Assembly (NCBI RefSeq): GCF_016745255.1
Contig: NZ_JADOEQ010000003.1
Location: 62,001 to 126,000, forward strand
Direction: 5' to 3'
DNA length: 64,000 nucleotides
Origin: Enterococcus sp. BWR-S5
GTDB lineage: Bacteria; Bacillota; Bacilli; Lactobacillales; Enterococcaceae
In this document: positions 47,262-56,944 of the stretch, piece by piece
Numbering within the stretch: the stretch's first letter is position 1
Layout of the letters: each line of letters begins with the position of its first letter
Position numbers and translations under genes: made by a program
The notes under the pieces: generated by a model
What the model was told of the DNA's origin: nothing
The model's database searches: none
The model's input: only the letters and a program-made list of their open reading frames with translations

Positions 47262-47274
47262 CCATACGCTGTTT

Positions 47275-47895
47275 TTAAATATGATTTCTATAAAGACCAA
47301 CGACCTTGCCTAAAATACTGACATTATCTAAGATGATTGGCTCTAAGGCATCATTTTCAGGTTGGAGACGAATATAATTGCTTTCTTTGAAGAAACGTTT
47401 ACAGGTTGCTTCATCCTCATCAGTCATGGCAATAACGATATCTCCATTTGTTGCGTTCGGCTGTTTTCTTACAATAACCTGATCCCCATCGAGAATACCG
47501 GCGTTAATCATACTTTCTCCACGAATGGTTAACATAAATAAGGCATTTTCTTCTGAACGAAGGTCTGGGGGTAGTGGGAAGAAGTCAGAGGCTTCTTCAA
47601 CAGCCAGAATTGGTTCGCCGGCAGTAACAACTCCAAGCATGGGAATTGTTGTTGGCTGAACACCAATTTTCTCCAGTCCTTCTGCAGTTAATTCAATAGC
47701 TCTTGGTTTTGTCGGGTCTCTTAAAATTAGTCCCTTTTTCTCCAAGCGAGCCAAATGGCCATGGACAGTGGAGGTTGAAGAGAGGTCTACAGCTTTTCCG
47801 ATTTCCCTTACAGTTGGGGGATATCCTTTAAGTTCAACTTGTTCATATATATATTTTAATACTTCGACTTGTCTTGTTTCAGTACGCTTTGCCAA
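47275..47895 (-). CDS. lexA: SOS repressor LexA
   Basis: 206-aa repressor. N-terminal winged helix ([34 protein letters not shown]), the self-cleavage site Ala-Gly in VVTAGEP, the nucleophile Ser in [13 protein letters not shown] and the general-base Lys in ATCKRF. TTG 47895 (MAKRTETRQ) is preferred over GTG 47904 because GAAGG lies 8 bases before it; the difference is three residues. An SOS-box-like site lies 58 bases upstream. Confidence 0.95.
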   Translation of the reverse strand: MAKRTETRQVEVLKYIYEQVELKGYPPTVREIGKAVDLSSTSTVHGHLARLEKKGLILRDPTKPRAIELTAEGLEKIGVQPTTIPMLGVVTAGEPILAVEEASDFFPLPPDLRSEENALFMLTIRGESMINAGILDGDQVIVRKQPNATNGDIVIAMTDEDEATCKRFFKESNYIRLQPENDALEPIILDNVSILGKVVGLYRNHI

Positions 47896-47952
47896 TATCC
47901 GCACCTTCTTTCACTTTTATAGTTACAGTCTATCACACTTAATAATTTAAAT

Positions 47953-47966
47953 CAAACAAGCGTTCG
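47953..47966. promoter_or_regulatory. LexA-box-like operator
   Basis: CAAACAAGCGTTCG matches the Gram-positive SOS box CGAAC-N4-GTTCG at all but one position. It lies between divergent lexA and the YnzC-like gene, so it probably mediates LexA autoregulation and possibly control of the plus-strand gene. Confidence 0.72.
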
Positions 47967-48113
47967 TGTTTTTCTTTCGTGGAATTTAGTTGTTTTTTTC
48001 TGTTACTTCTTATACTATTAGAGTGTTGATAAAGTAGTCATAGAAACTATATGAGCATGAATCATCACAACAGTAAACTGCTGAGGTTCATGGAAGAGAA
48101 GGAGGAAAGAACT

Positions 48114-48356
48114 GTGCTGTCAAAAGAAAAGCTTGCTCGGATTAATGAACTGTCTAAGAAGTCTAAAGAATCTGAGTTGACTGCTGCAGAAAAGCAAGAG
48201 CAAAAGACGCTGCGTGAAGAGTATATCAAGACCTTTAGAAAAGGGATGCGTCACCATATAGAAGGGATGAAGGTCGTTGATCCGAAAGGAAATGACGTGA
48301 CACCTGATAAATTGAAACAGATTCAGAAGGAAAAAGGGTTGCACAATCGGAAATAA
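48114..48356 (+). CDS. DUF896 (YnzC-like) protein
   Basis: 80-aa helical protein, residues [20 protein letters not shown] matching YnzC, which in Bacillus is part of the lexA-yneA-yneB-ynzC locus. The longer open frame from 48051 is not used: AAGGAGG at 48099-48105 points to GTG 48114. The C-terminal [17 protein letters not shown] is the conserved tail. yneA and yneB are not present here. Confidence 0.85.
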   Translation: MLSKEKLARINELSKKSKESELTAAEKQEQKTLREEYIKTFRKGMRHHIEGMKVVDPKGNDVTPDKLKQIQKEKGLHNRK

Positions 48357-48381
48357 TTACAGTGAATTTTACTTAAATTCG

Positions 48382-48410
48382 TTGCTTTCATCGATGAAAT
48401 GGGTTACAAT
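48382..48410 (+). promoter_or_regulatory. Promoter of tkt
   Basis: TTGCTT (48382-48387), 17 bases, TACAAT (48405-48410), about 45 bases before the tkt start. Confidence 0.65.
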
Positions 48411-48454
48411 ATTGATAATAAAGGTAAAAAAAACCTAAATAGGAGATGATTTTT

Positions 48455-50449
48455 TTGTTCGACAAAACTGATCAGCTTGGTGTGAATACGGTACGTACAC
48501 TGAGTATTGAAGCGATTCAAAAAGCAAATTCAGGACATCCGGGATTACCGATGGGTGCAGCACCAATGGCCTATGCGTTATGGACAAAACATTTGAAGGT
48601 GAACCCAACGACCTCTAGAAATTGGGCTGACCGTGATCGTTTCGTGTTATCTGCAGGTCATGGTTCTGCGTTATTGTACAGCCTGCTCCATTTATCCGGC
48701 TATAATGTGACGATGGATGATTTAAAATCCTTCCGTCAGTGGGACAGTAAAACTCCGGGACATCCTGAAGTGGATCATACGGATGGTATAGAAGCAACAA
48801 CTGGTCCACTAGGGCAAGGGATTGCAATGGCAGTCGGAATGGCAATGTCGGAAGCACATTTATCTGCAGTGTACAACAAGGACAGCTTCTCTGTTGTTGA
48901 CCATTACACTTACGCTCTATGTGGTGATGGTGACTTGATGGAGGGTGTTTCTCAAGAAGCTGCATCAATGGCCGGACATATGAAATTAGGCAAGCTGATT
49001 GTATTGTACGATTCAAATGATATCTCATTGGACGGACCAACATCGAAAGCCTTCACTGAAAATGTTGGTGCACGTTTTGAAGCATATAACTGGCAGCATA
49101 TTTTAGTAAAAGACGGCAATGATTTGGCAGCTATCTCAAAAGCGATTGAAGAAGCTAAAGCTGAAACAGATAAACCAACATTAATTGAAGTAAAAACAGT
49201 TATTGGTTTTGGTGCGCCAAAAGAAGGTACTTCAGCTGTTCATGGTGCGCCATTAGGACAAGAAGGTATTGATGCAGCAAAAGTAGTTTATGGATGGGAT
49301 TATCCAGACTTTACGGTGCCTGAGGAAGTTGCAGCGCGATTCCGCGAAACAATGATTGAAAAAGGTGAAAAAGCTGAAGCCGAATGGAATGAGCTTTTTG
49401 CAAACTACAGTAAAGCACATCCTGAACTGGCAAAACAATTCAAAGATGCGTTTGCGGATAAATTACCTGAAAACTGGGACAAAGAATTACCGGTATACGA
49501 AGTTGGCAGCAGCGCAGCCAGCCGTGTAACCAGTAAAGAAACAATTCAGGCACTTTCTAAAGCAATCCCAAGCTTCTGGGGCGGATCTGCTGACCTGTCA
49601 GCTTCCAACAATACAATGGTAGCTGATGAGAAGGATTTCGAACCGGGACAATATGAAGGGCGCAATATCTGGTTTGGCGTTCGCGAGTTTGCCATGGCAG
49701 CTGCGATGAATGGTATCCAATTACATGGAGGAACCAAAGTCTATGGAGGAACATTCTTCGTCTTTACAGATTATTTGAGACCTGCTATTCGATTGGCAGC
49801 AATTCAAAAAACACCGGTTACGTATGTTCTAACACATGATTCTGTTGCAGTTGGTGAAGATGGTCCGACACATGAGCCGATTGAACAACTGGCAAGTGTT
49901 CGCTGTATGCCTGGTGTTCAAGTAATTCGTCCGGCTGACGGCAATGAAACTGTTGCTGCGTGGAAGTTGGCTATGACTTCTACAGACAAACCAACGATTC
50001 TTGTTTTGAGTCGTCAGAATCTTCCTGTGATTGAAGGAACAAAAGCAATGGCGGAAGAATTTGTTGGAAAAGGAGCCTATGTTATCTCTCCACAAAAAGG
50101 AGAGAAGCCAGAGGGAATTCTTATCGCTACCGGTTCTGAAGTGAATTTGGCAATTGAAGCTCAAACAGCATTAGCAGAACAAGGTAAAGATGTTTCCGTT
50201 GTCTCTATGCCAAGCTTTGATTTGTTTGAAGAGCAATCAGAGGAATACAAAGAATCTGTTTTACCAAAAGCTGTAAGAAAACGTGTAGCAATTGAAGCAG
50301 CTTCATCATTTGGTTGGGATCGTTATGTTGGTTTCGAAGGTACAACTGTAACAATTGATCGTTTTGGTGCTTCTGCTCCTGGCGACACTGTGTTGAGAGA
50401 ATTTGGTTTTACAGTGGAAAATGTAACAGAAAAATATAATAGTCTTTAA
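48455..50449 (+). CDS. tkt: Transketolase
   Basis: Thiamine-diphosphate enzyme of the pentose phosphate pathway, transferring two-carbon units; it yields erythrose 4-phosphate, the DAHP synthase substrate. Motifs: [41 protein letters not shown] (TPP-binding), [15 protein letters not shown] with the catalytic Glu, and [26 protein letters not shown]. 664 aa. TTG 48455 is used: AGGAG at 48441-48445 is 9 bases before it and overlaps the alternative ATG at 48446. Confidence 0.95.
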   Translation: MFDKTDQLGVNTVRTLSIEAIQKANSGHPGLPMGAAPMAYALWTKHLKVNPTTSRNWADRDRFVLSAGHGSALLYSLLHLSGYNVTMDDLKSFRQWDSKTPGHPEVDHTDGIEATTGPLGQGIAMAVGMAMSEAHLSAVYNKDSFSVVDHYTYALCGDGDLMEGVSQEAASMAGHMKLGKLIVLYDSNDISLDGPTSKAFTENVGARFEAYNWQHILVKDGNDLAAISKAIEEAKAETDKPTLIEVKTVIGFGAPKEGTSAVHGAPLGQEGIDAAKVVYGWDYPDFTVPEEVAARFRETMIEKGEKAEAEWNELFANYSKAHPELAKQFKDAFADKLPENWDKELPVYEVGSSAASRVTSKETIQALSKAIPSFWGGSADLSASNNTMVADEKDFEPGQYEGRNIWFGVREFAMAAAMNGIQLHGGTKVYGGTFFVFTDYLRPAIRLAAIQKTPVTYVLTHDSVAVGEDGPTHEPIEQLASVRCMPGVQVIRPADGNETVAAWKLAMTSTDKPTILVLSRQNLPVIEGTKAMAEEFVGKGAYVISPQKGEKPEGILIATGSEVNLAIEAQTALAEQGKDVSVVSMPSFDLFEEQSEEYKESVLPKAVRKRVAIEAASSFGWDRYVGFEGTTVTIDRFGASAPGDTVLREFGFTVENVTEKYNSL

Positions 50450-50468
50450 TATTTAAATAGAGAACTAT

Positions 50469-50512
50469 AAAATCAGACAGAACATTATGTGAAATGTTCT
50501 GTCTGATTTTTT
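50469..50512 (+). terminator. Terminator after tkt
   Basis: Eighteen-base arms AAAATCAGACAGAACATT (50469-50486) / AATGTTCTGTCTGATTTT (50493-50510), perfect, with a T-run. Confidence 0.95.
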
Positions 50513-50708
50513 ATTCTTTAAGCCACCATGTCATTCATTTTTCAACATAGATATTAATTATTTCCTAAATGTAAAGTATATATTATGTTAATAAAAATAA
50601 TTTTGTCTTTCTTTTGAGTCAATTATATTTCGAACAAATTTCAATTAGATTAAATTTGCATATATGAGATTCTATATTGTTGTTTCTTTTTTTTAATTAT
50701 CATACACT

Positions 50709-50722
50709 ATTATCATGATAAT
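50709..50722. promoter_or_regulatory. 14-bp palindrome before the glucosaminidase gene
   Basis: ATTATCATGATAAT is a perfect palindrome ending 6 bases before AAGGAGG (50728-50734). It may be an operator or an mRNA hairpin near the ribosome site. The rest of the AT-rich gap 50513-50708 shows no gene. Confidence 0.45.
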
Positions 50723-50744
50723 TATTTAAGGAGGAACAAAGTGA

Positions 50745-51599
50745 ATGGAGAAACGTGAAACACGCAGCAGTAAGCATATAGAAAAAGCAATGAAACAAAG
50801 AAAAAATGCGAATCGTTTTGCTTCAGGTGTTGGAGTTGCTTTATTATCTGTCCCGTTAGCAGGTGGAACGGCCCTTTTTTCTGATGAGACGGAGGCCTAT
50901 GCCTATGAAGAGATTTCTTCTGTTTCACCGTTGGATTTCATTGAATCGATTGGCTACTCCGCTTCAACTGTTGCGAGTGCAAATGACTTATATGCTTCAG
51001 TAATGATTGCACAGGCATTGTTGGAAAGCAGCTATGGAAATTCTCAATTGGCAAGTGCACCGAACTATAACCTTTTTGGGGTGAAGGGAAGCTATGCAGG
51101 TCAATCAGTATATATGTCAACAACAGAGTATATGAATGGTGAATGGTTGATAACTTCTGAGCCATTTCGTGTCTATTCCTCTTATTATGAATCTTTTCTA
51201 GATCACGCGAATGTAATCTTATACGCTGTTTCCGGTTATGGCAGCTATTACTACTCTAATGTCTGGAAGAGCAATACAACGAGCTATATGGACGCTACAG
51301 CGGCATTAACCGGCACCTATGCAACAGACCCCGGTTATGCTCAGAAATTGAACTGGTTGATTGAAACATATGGACTGACACGTTTTGATACCGGAGCTGC
51401 TGGATATAGCTATTATTCTGATACTGAGAGTCAGGCAGTTATCTATTCTGAATCAGGATTAACGAACTATACAGTAAATGCAGGGGATACACTTTGGGGA
51501 ATTGCTCAGAGCTATGGTACCACTGTTGATCAATTGATGGCTCTTAACGGGTTATCAGCTGATTTGATTACTGTCGGTCAAGTGATACAAGTAAGGTAA
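50745..51599 (+). CDS. Secreted glucosaminidase with LysM domain
   Basis: 284-aa peptidoglycan hydrolase. A basic N-terminus and hydrophobic segment (about residues 24-45) ending near EAYAYEE form a long signal peptide. The GH73 domain has the catalytic Glu in AQALLESSYGNSQLA and the NLFGVKGSY motif; a single C-terminal LysM (YTVNAGDTLWGIAQSYGTTVDQLMALNGL) binds cell wall. Expected role: cleavage of GlcNAc linkages in cell separation or turnover. Flanked by terminators, so monocistronic. Confidence 0.9.
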   Translation: MEKRETRSSKHIEKAMKQRKNANRFASGVGVALLSVPLAGGTALFSDETEAYAYEEISSVSPLDFIESIGYSASTVASANDLYASVMIAQALLESSYGNSQLASAPNYNLFGVKGSYAGQSVYMSTTEYMNGEWLITSEPFRVYSSYYESFLDHANVILYAVSGYGSYYYSNVWKSNTTSYMDATAALTGTYATDPGYAQKLNWLIETYGLTRFDTGAAGYSYYSDTESQAVIYSESGLTNYTVNAGDTLWGIAQSYGTTVDQLMALNGLSADLITVGQVIQVR

Positions 51600-51609
51600 G
51601 AAGAAAATG

Positions 51610-51649
51610 AAATCCCCCTGTTGAACTGAAGATTCAACAGGGGGATTTT
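51610..51649. terminator. Bidirectional terminator
   Basis: Sixteen-base arms AAATCCCCCTGTTGAA (51610-51625) / TTCAACAGGGGGATTT (51633-51648), 7-base loop, flanked by A/T-rich sequence. Shared by the glucosaminidase gene and convergent ispH. Confidence 0.93.
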
Positions 51650-51656
51650 GCATGTT

Positions 51657-52655
51657 TTATCGCTTGCCATTTCGCAATTCTTCTAATCGCCGCTCGCGGT
51701 TTTTTGTAATATCCTTTTTTCGTGGTCTCGGTAAGATAGCTTCTTCTGTTACGGTGCTTTCTTGATGGAAGGTAACAGGGTTGTCGCTGTCAAAGCTTTG
51801 TAAGTAGCTGAGAACTTCACGAACAATCGGCGTAGGGGTTGAAGCGCCGGCAGTTACAGCGATTTTTTTTACATTTTTCAGCCAATCAGCTTGAATCTCG
51901 GAAACATCAGAGACACGGTACGCTTTTACGCCGGCCTGTTGTTCAGAGACCTGAGCCAGACGATTGCTGTTATTGCTTTTAGGGTCTCCTACAACAATTG
52001 TTAAGTCGCAGCCCTGAGATTGCTCTACAACGGCTTCCTGGCGAACCTGAGTCGCTTTACAGATATCTTGATGGATTTCCACCTTCGGATATTTCTGCTC
52101 AATTAAGGCAATCAAATCAAGAACATCCCATTGGCTCATTGTTGTTTGATTCGTCAGAAATAATTTTTTGTTTTCTGAAAAATTTAATTGCTCAATATCT
52201 TCAATAGAAGTAATCAGATGTACATGTTCCGGTGCCACACCGATGGCTCCTTCCGGCTCCGGATGATTCCTTTTGCCAATGTATAGGACATCGAAGCCGT
52301 CACGAACTTTTTTTTCAATGATTTCGTGGGTAATCATGACATCAGGACATGTCGCGTCAACAACTGTCAGCCCTTTCTCTTCAGCAAGTCGCTTGATTTT
52401 GGGTGAAACCCCATGGGCAGTTAAAATGACTGTTCCTGAGTTAGCCTGTTGTAGGATTTCTTCACGATTTTCTCCATCAAGAGTATGTATTCCAACACTT
52501 TCAAAAGCTTCGGTCACATGCTTATTGTGCACGATCATTCCCAGTATGTAGATAGGTCTGGGTAACGATTCATCTAAAGAGACATTTCTTGCGATGACCA
52601 TTGCGTCAACGACCCCATAACAATATCCTCTGGGACTTATATTTACGATTTCCAT
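51657..52655 (-). CDS. ispH: HMBPP reductase, isoprenoid biosynthesis
   Basis: 4-Hydroxy-3-methylbut-2-enyl diphosphate reductase, last step of the MEP pathway. The [4Fe-4S] cysteines are in PRGYCYGV (Cys12), VDATCPDV and HQDICKAT; also [17 protein letters not shown] and [13 protein letters not shown]. 332 aa with a Lys/Arg-rich tail. Enterococci mostly rely on mevalonate, so an MEP enzyme here deserves note; other MEP genes are not in the window. AGGAG lies 9 bases before the ATG. Confidence 0.92.
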   Translation of the reverse strand: MEIVNISPRGYCYGVVDAMVIARNVSLDESLPRPIYILGMIVHNKHVTEAFESVGIHTLDGENREEILQQANSGTVILTAHGVSPKIKRLAEEKGLTVVDATCPDVMITHEIIEKKVRDGFDVLYIGKRNHPEPEGAIGVAPEHVHLITSIEDIEQLNFSENKKLFLTNQTTMSQWDVLDLIALIEQKYPKVEIHQDICKATQVRQEAVVEQSQGCDLTIVVGDPKSNNSNRLAQVSEQQAGVKAYRVSDVSEIQADWLKNVKKIAVTAGASTPTPIVREVLSYLQSFDSDNPVTFHQESTVTEEAILPRPRKKDITKNRERRLEELRNGKR

Positions 52656-52816
52656 ATGAATAAACTCCTATAGTTTTTTTCTACTATACAACATTTACAT
52701 TAAGATTGTGTAAAGTTCTATGTCCAACTGTTTAACTATAGCAAATTAATGGCGTGATTTCAAAAAATGGGCTATGATTAAAAAAAGATTAAAAATTCTT
52801 GGATGGGGGAAATAGC

Positions 52817-53746
52817 ATGACAAAGATTGTTAAATCGGTAACAGAGCTGATAGGACAAACACCAATTGTTCAGCTTCAACAAATTGTTCCTGAGGGGGCT
52901 GCAGACGTTTACGTGAAACTGGAATTTTTCAATCCGGGAGGCAGCGTGAAAGATAGAATTGCGTTAAGTATGATTGAACGTGCAGAAGAAGAAGGAAAGC
53001 TTTCTGCCGGAGGCACAATTATTGAGCCGACAAGCGGCAATACAGGGATTGGATTAGCGATGGTTGGAGCAGCCAAAGGCTACAAGGTTAAAATTGTGAT
53101 GCCTGACACAATGAGCATGGAACGTCGTCAGTTAATGAAGGCGTATGGTGCAGAGCTGATTTTAACTCCCGGAGCAGAAGGGATGAAGGGGGCCATTGCA
53201 AAAGCAACAAGCCTTGCTGAAGAAAATGGTTATTTCATGCCGTTACAATTTGATAATCCGGCAAATCCATCCATCCATGAAAAAACAACTGCTAAAGAAG
53301 TAGAAGCTGCTTTTGAGGGTCTGGGACTAGATGCCTTTGTTGCTGGGATAGGTACAGGCGGAACGATTACCGGAGTAGGACATGAGTTGAAAAAAGTTTA
53401 TCCGGAAATTCAAATTATCGCTGTTGAACCAACAGAGTCGCCTGTTTTAGAGGGTGGAAAGCCAGGACCACATAAAATTCAAGGGATTGGGGCTGGTTTT
53501 GTTCCTAAGGTCTTAGATACAGAGGTCTATGGTGAAGTACTTGCTGTTTCCAGTGATGCAGCAATGGAAACAGCTCGTCAAGCAGCCGAAAAAGAAGGCC
53601 TACTTGTAGGAATCTCTGCCGGTGCAGCTATTCATGCAGCTATAGAAACAGCGAAGAAGCTTGGCAAGGGTAAAAAAGTGCTAACTGTCATACCGGATAA
53701 TGGTGAGCGTTATCTATCTACTGCGTTATATCAGACAGAAGACTAA
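52817..53746 (+). CDS. cysK: Cysteine synthase (O-acetylserine sulfhydrylase)
   Basis: PLP enzyme forming cysteine from O-acetylserine and sulfide. [18 protein letters not shown] has the PLP-binding Lys, [20 protein letters not shown] the substrate loop, and [16 protein letters not shown] the phosphate cup; 309 aa. ATG 52817 is chosen over TTG 52799 because GGATGGGGGA ends about 6 bases before it. Monocistronic, with a terminator after it. Confidence 0.95.
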   Translation: MTKIVKSVTELIGQTPIVQLQQIVPEGAADVYVKLEFFNPGGSVKDRIALSMIERAEEEGKLSAGGTIIEPTSGNTGIGLAMVGAAKGYKVKIVMPDTMSMERRQLMKAYGAELILTPGAEGMKGAIAKATSLAEENGYFMPLQFDNPANPSIHEKTTAKEVEAAFEGLGLDAFVAGIGTGGTITGVGHELKKVYPEIQIIAVEPTESPVLEGGKPGPHKIQGIGAGFVPKVLDTEVYGEVLAVSSDAAMETARQAAEKEGLLVGISAGAAIHAAIETAKKLGKGKKVLTVIPDNGERYLSTALYQTED

Positions 53747-53793
53747 CCTCTTGAATACCGTACAGATATAAATTTTTATAACTATCAGAAATG

Positions 53794-53850
53794 AAGGAGA
53801 CAATTTGGTCAACACCAGTGAAGGTGATAGACGAAATCGTCTCCTTTTTT
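53794..53850 (+). terminator. Terminator after cysK
   Basis: Outer stem AAGGAGAC (53794-53801) / GTCTCCTT (53839-53846) with T-run to 53850 and a partly structured internal loop. Confidence 0.75.
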
Positions 53851-53918
53851 AGTGAATATATCAGATTTATAAGCCGAATTTGATATAATGTGGGAAAGGA
53901 ATAAAATTGGAGGCAGTG

Positions 53919-54569
53919 ATGAATACAGAATGGTCAGAGCAAAACAAGAGGATGCAGCAACAGTTGAAGAAGAAAGAGACATTCAATCAAGGGATAGACA
54001 CGTTATTGTCTTTGCGGAAAAAGCTGATGGAGCAAACGGTTCGCTTTCAATCAGAATTAGCTCAAGCGGATTTTAGTGCACAACCATTTCCAAATGCAAA
54101 AGGCTATCACAGTAAAACCATCGCCTATTCTCTTTATCATATATTTCGAATCGAAGATATTGTTGTTCAAACATTGATGAGAAAGGAAGAGCAATTGTTC
54201 TTCCGGCAAGGCTTTCAAACTGGTATGGGTGCTTCCATACAAACAACTGGAAATGAATTAGTAAAGGAAGAGATTGCCATTTTTTCACAAGGCTTAGATT
54301 TGGAGTCGCTGTATCGTTACGGAGCAGAAGTAGACGGCGCTACAACCAGACTATTGAATGAACTTAGTTTTTCAGATACCAAAGTTAAAATGACTGAAGC
54401 TGACAAGGAAAAACTATTGCTGACAGAATCCGTAGCTCCCTCAGAGGCCTGGCTGGTGGATTATTGGTGCAGCAAAGATATTTCCGGGTTAATTCGAATG
54501 CCGCTTTCCAGGCATTGGCTTATGCATATTGAAGCCAGTCTAAGGATTAAAAATAAGCTCTTAAAATGA
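53919..54569 (+). CDS. DinB-like four-helix protein
   Basis: 216-aa protein similar to DinB/YfiT-type four-helix bundles with a three-histidine metal site. Conserved pieces are GYHSKTIAYSLYHIFRIEDIVVQTLM (about residues 61-86) and LSRHWLMHIEASLRIK near the C-terminus. Such proteins are thought to be metal-dependent thiol transferases. ATG 53919 follows TGGAGG at 53908-53913. TATAAT at 53884-53889 is a likely -10. Confidence 0.7.
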   Translation: MNTEWSEQNKRMQQQLKKKETFNQGIDTLLSLRKKLMEQTVRFQSELAQADFSAQPFPNAKGYHSKTIAYSLYHIFRIEDIVVQTLMRKEEQLFFRQGFQTGMGASIQTTGNELVKEEIAIFSQGLDLESLYRYGAEVDGATTRLLNELSFSDTKVKMTEADKEKLLLTESVAPSEAWLVDYWCSKDISGLIRMPLSRHWLMHIEASLRIKNKLLK

Positions 54570-54656
54570 TGGTTATTGCTGAAGAGCAGAAGTGTCACGC
54601 AGCGAAGGTTTGGAAGAGTATTGCTTGTGAACCTCTTTTGTGTTGCTAGTACGACT

Positions 54657-55301
54657 TCAGTTTTTCATTATCAGATAGCGAAGAAGATAATCGTCTTGAT
54701 GGAAATATTGAAATAGAGTGAGCACGGCAATTACAAGTGCTCCAACAAAATCTGCTAAAAGATCAATCATAGTATCCATCAAGGCCAGCTGTCCTAGCTT
54801 AGGTACTTTCTGGGGGCCGCTAAACTGCTGCAGGTTCATACCAAAGAAGCTATCACAGAAAAATTCCCAAAACTCCCAAAGGACACCAATGGTCAAGGAA
54901 AAACAAAGTCCGCCAAAGATAAAAAGCCAGATAGAGTGAGAGGCGCGGGTATCAACTATCAGTGTGAGGAGGCTGTAGGCCAGCAGACTAAATAGAATCC
55001 CGCACAACACATGGAGTGCTTTATCCCAATGAGGGATTTTGTTGACAAAATTCAAACCAGTTCCTACAAAGACAGAGGCGATTAAGAATAACTGATAGAA
55101 ATTGAACAACTGAATGGGGAAGGAAATATGAAAAATTCGTTGAATCAGATTTGGAAGAAACACTAAAAATAAACCGACAAGCAGCTGAAAAAGTAGAAAA
55201 TAGTTGATTTTTCCTATGTTTTTTCCTTGAAGATAAATATGAATGCTGATTGTTACCCAGGCAGCCAGTGAAAAGGTAGAAAACGAAAATGCTTTGACCA
55301 T
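54657..55301 (-). CDS. YjdF/DUF2238-type membrane protein
   Basis: 214-aa protein with about six membrane helices. The motif IPHWDKALHVLCGILFSLLAY (about residues 88-108) and ..GVLWEFWEFFCDSFFGMNLQQF...ALMDTMIDLLADFVGAL match the DUF2238 family. Conserved His, Asp and Glu within helices suggest an intramembrane site. Function unknown. AGGAGGG precedes the start. Confidence 0.78.
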   Translation of the reverse strand: MVKAFSFSTFSLAAWVTISIHIYLQGKNIGKINYFLLFQLLVGLFLVFLPNLIQRIFHISFPIQLFNFYQLFLIASVFVGTGLNFVNKIPHWDKALHVLCGILFSLLAYSLLTLIVDTRASHSIWLFIFGGLCFSLTIGVLWEFWEFFCDSFFGMNLQQFSGPQKVPKLGQLALMDTMIDLLADFVGALVIAVLTLFQYFHQDDYLLRYLIMKN

Positions 55302-55660
55302 GTGAATTCCCTCCTAATCAAATTAATAGTACGAAATGAATAGTTAAAAGTCAGAGGATATCAAGTAGAAATGCTGGCAACTGATAACGCTTTCATTCGT
55401 GGTAGCACAATTAAAAAAAGAGATTTGTAAGGATAGAATAGAAAACGATTGATGAAACAGCCGGACACTTAGTACTATCAAGTTTCTTAATTATTTAAAT
55501 CAATAGAAAGATTTTTCATTATTAATTTGTATTATTTATTATTTAATAAGAAAATTTGAAGAAATTAGCGTTTTTCCCTTTGATTTTCAGGTTTGTTGGT
55601 GATTATTCTTGTCAAGCTTGATTAGAAATAGTATTATTTAATAAAAGGAGGGATTTATCA
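55302..55660. promoter_or_regulatory. perR promoter region with repeated palindromic 12-mer
   Basis: No gene. TTGTCA (55609-55614), 17 bases, TATTAT (55632-55637) is a likely promoter. The 12-mer TATTATTTAATA occurs at 55537-55548 and again at 55632-55643, the second copy covering the -10. The arms TATTA/TAATA are symmetric. This arrangement suits an operator pair, perhaps for PerR itself, though the match to the Bacillus Per box is poor. Confidence 0.5.
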
Positions 55661-56101
55661 ATGGATAATATATTGGTCAAAAATGCAATGGCAGAATTGA
55701 AAGAAGCCAATATTCGGATTACTCCTCAACGGTATGCGATTTTAGAGTATTTAATTGAAAATCATACCCATCCAACAGCAGATGAGATTTATCGAGCATT
55801 AGAGAGTCGTTTTCCTAATATGAGTGTTGCTACTGTTTATAATAATTTGAGACTATTTACTGAAATTGGATTTGTTCAGGAGATGAGCTATGGGGATGCC
55901 TCAAGTCGTTTTGATTTCAGTTCTAAAAAACATTACCATGCAATTTGCCAAAACTGTGGCAAGATTGTAGACTTTCACTATCCTGGTCTGGAAGATGTTG
56001 AGATGGCTGCCAGCCGTTTGACTGGATTTGAAATCAACGAGCATCGTCTGGAACTATATGGTTTATGTCCGGATTGTCAAAAATTGAAGGAACAGGAGTA
56101 G
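55661..56101 (+). CDS. perR: Peroxide-responsive repressor PerR
   Basis: 146-aa Fur-family metalloregulator. The winged helix ([28 protein letters not shown]) is followed by the regulatory metal ligands in [17 protein letters not shown] and the structural zinc pairs CQNC and CPDC. The HYHAIC and His37-region residues fit PerR rather than Fur; the Fe-oxidised histidines are retained (HTHPT). It overlaps nothing and lies four bases before ridA. Confidence 0.88.
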   Translation: MDNILVKNAMAELKEANIRITPQRYAILEYLIENHTHPTADEIYRALESRFPNMSVATVYNNLRLFTEIGFVQEMSYGDASSRFDFSSKKHYHAICQNCGKIVDFHYPGLEDVEMAASRLTGFEINEHRLELYGLCPDCQKLKEQE

Positions 56102-56105
56102 GTTC

Positions 56106-56489
56106 ATGATTAAGAAAGTACATACGGATAAGGCGCCAAAAGCGATTGGACCTTATGTTCAAGGTAATATTGTAAACGGTCTTTTGTTTGCGTCAGGTCA
56201 AGTGCCGCTGCATCCGGAAACCGGAGAAGTAGTCGGTACAACAATTGAAGCTCAGACAGAGCAGGTATTGAAAAACGTCGCAGCTATTTTGGCAGAAGCC
56301 GGCAGTTCGTTTGACCGAGTGATTAAGACAACATGTTTTTTGAAAAATATGGAAGATTTTGCTGCATTCAATACAATTTATGCAGGAGCATTTACTGATC
56401 ACCTTCCTGCAAGATCCGCTGTAGAGGTCGCTCGTTTACCAAAAGATGTGCTAATTGAGATTGAAGTAATTGCTTCAGTTAATGAATGA
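56106..56489 (+). CDS. ridA: RidA enamine/imine deaminase
   Basis: 127-aa YjgF/YER057c/UK114 protein that hydrolyses reactive 2-aminoacrylate-type enamines from PLP enzymes. VHTDKAPKAIGPYVQGNIVNGLLFASGQVPLHPETGEVVG, and the signature ARSAVEVARLPKDVLIEIEVIA with the substrate-binding Arg. AGGAG sits at the perR end, so it is co-transcribed with perR. Confidence 0.93.
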   Translation: MIKKVHTDKAPKAIGPYVQGNIVNGLLFASGQVPLHPETGEVVGTTIEAQTEQVLKNVAAILAEAGSSFDRVIKTTCFLKNMEDFAAFNTIYAGAFTDHLPARSAVEVARLPKDVLIEIEVIASVNE

Positions 56490-56527
56490 TAGGCGATTTC
56501 ACAAATGTTTGTCAGGAAAAGTCAAAT

Positions 56528-56563
56528 AAAAAGAATCGATTGGAGACAGTCGGTTCTTTTTTT
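56528..56563 (+). terminator. Terminator after ridA
   Basis: Eleven-bp stem AAGAATCGATT (56531-56541) / AGTCGGTTCTT (56548-56558), two G-U pairs, T-run to 56563. Confidence 0.88.
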
Positions 56564-56944
56564 GTATACAAAAAGGAAATCCCGTTTTTTCCCGATGTTA
56601 ATGTGTTTTAGTCAATCATTTTGCTCAAGAGTATAACGAAGAAGCTTCTTCTTTTTTCGTTTTTTTTAAAGAATGAACCTATTTCACTTACAAATCATAA
56701 GTATATTGGAAAAGTTTGTGAAAAAATAATTTTGAATTCACAAGCACAAAAATCGAATAATGATTCTTAGTTTGCTATAGTTCTAATTGTAAGCTGTATT
56801 TATCTATTAATTTTGTTTAAAAAATGAGTGTATCAGTCTGAGTCATTTGTTTCAATTCGAAGAGAATGAACGTTTCATTCATCGTCTTTATACAGAGTTA
56901 ATAAGGCTTCATACTAGAAATCGTTGAAAGAAGGGGAACACATA
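56564..56944. promoter_or_regulatory. Long regulatory region upstream of NADH oxidase
   Basis: 381 bp, no gene. GAAGAAGCTTCTTC (56638-56651) is a perfect palindrome within a larger AACGAA...TTCGTT stem followed by T8, another terminator-like element. GAATAATGATTCTTA (56755-56769) matches 11 of 15 positions of the Per box and adjoins TATAGT (56776-56781), a possible -10. Transcripts from there would carry a 150-base leader. Confidence 0.5.
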
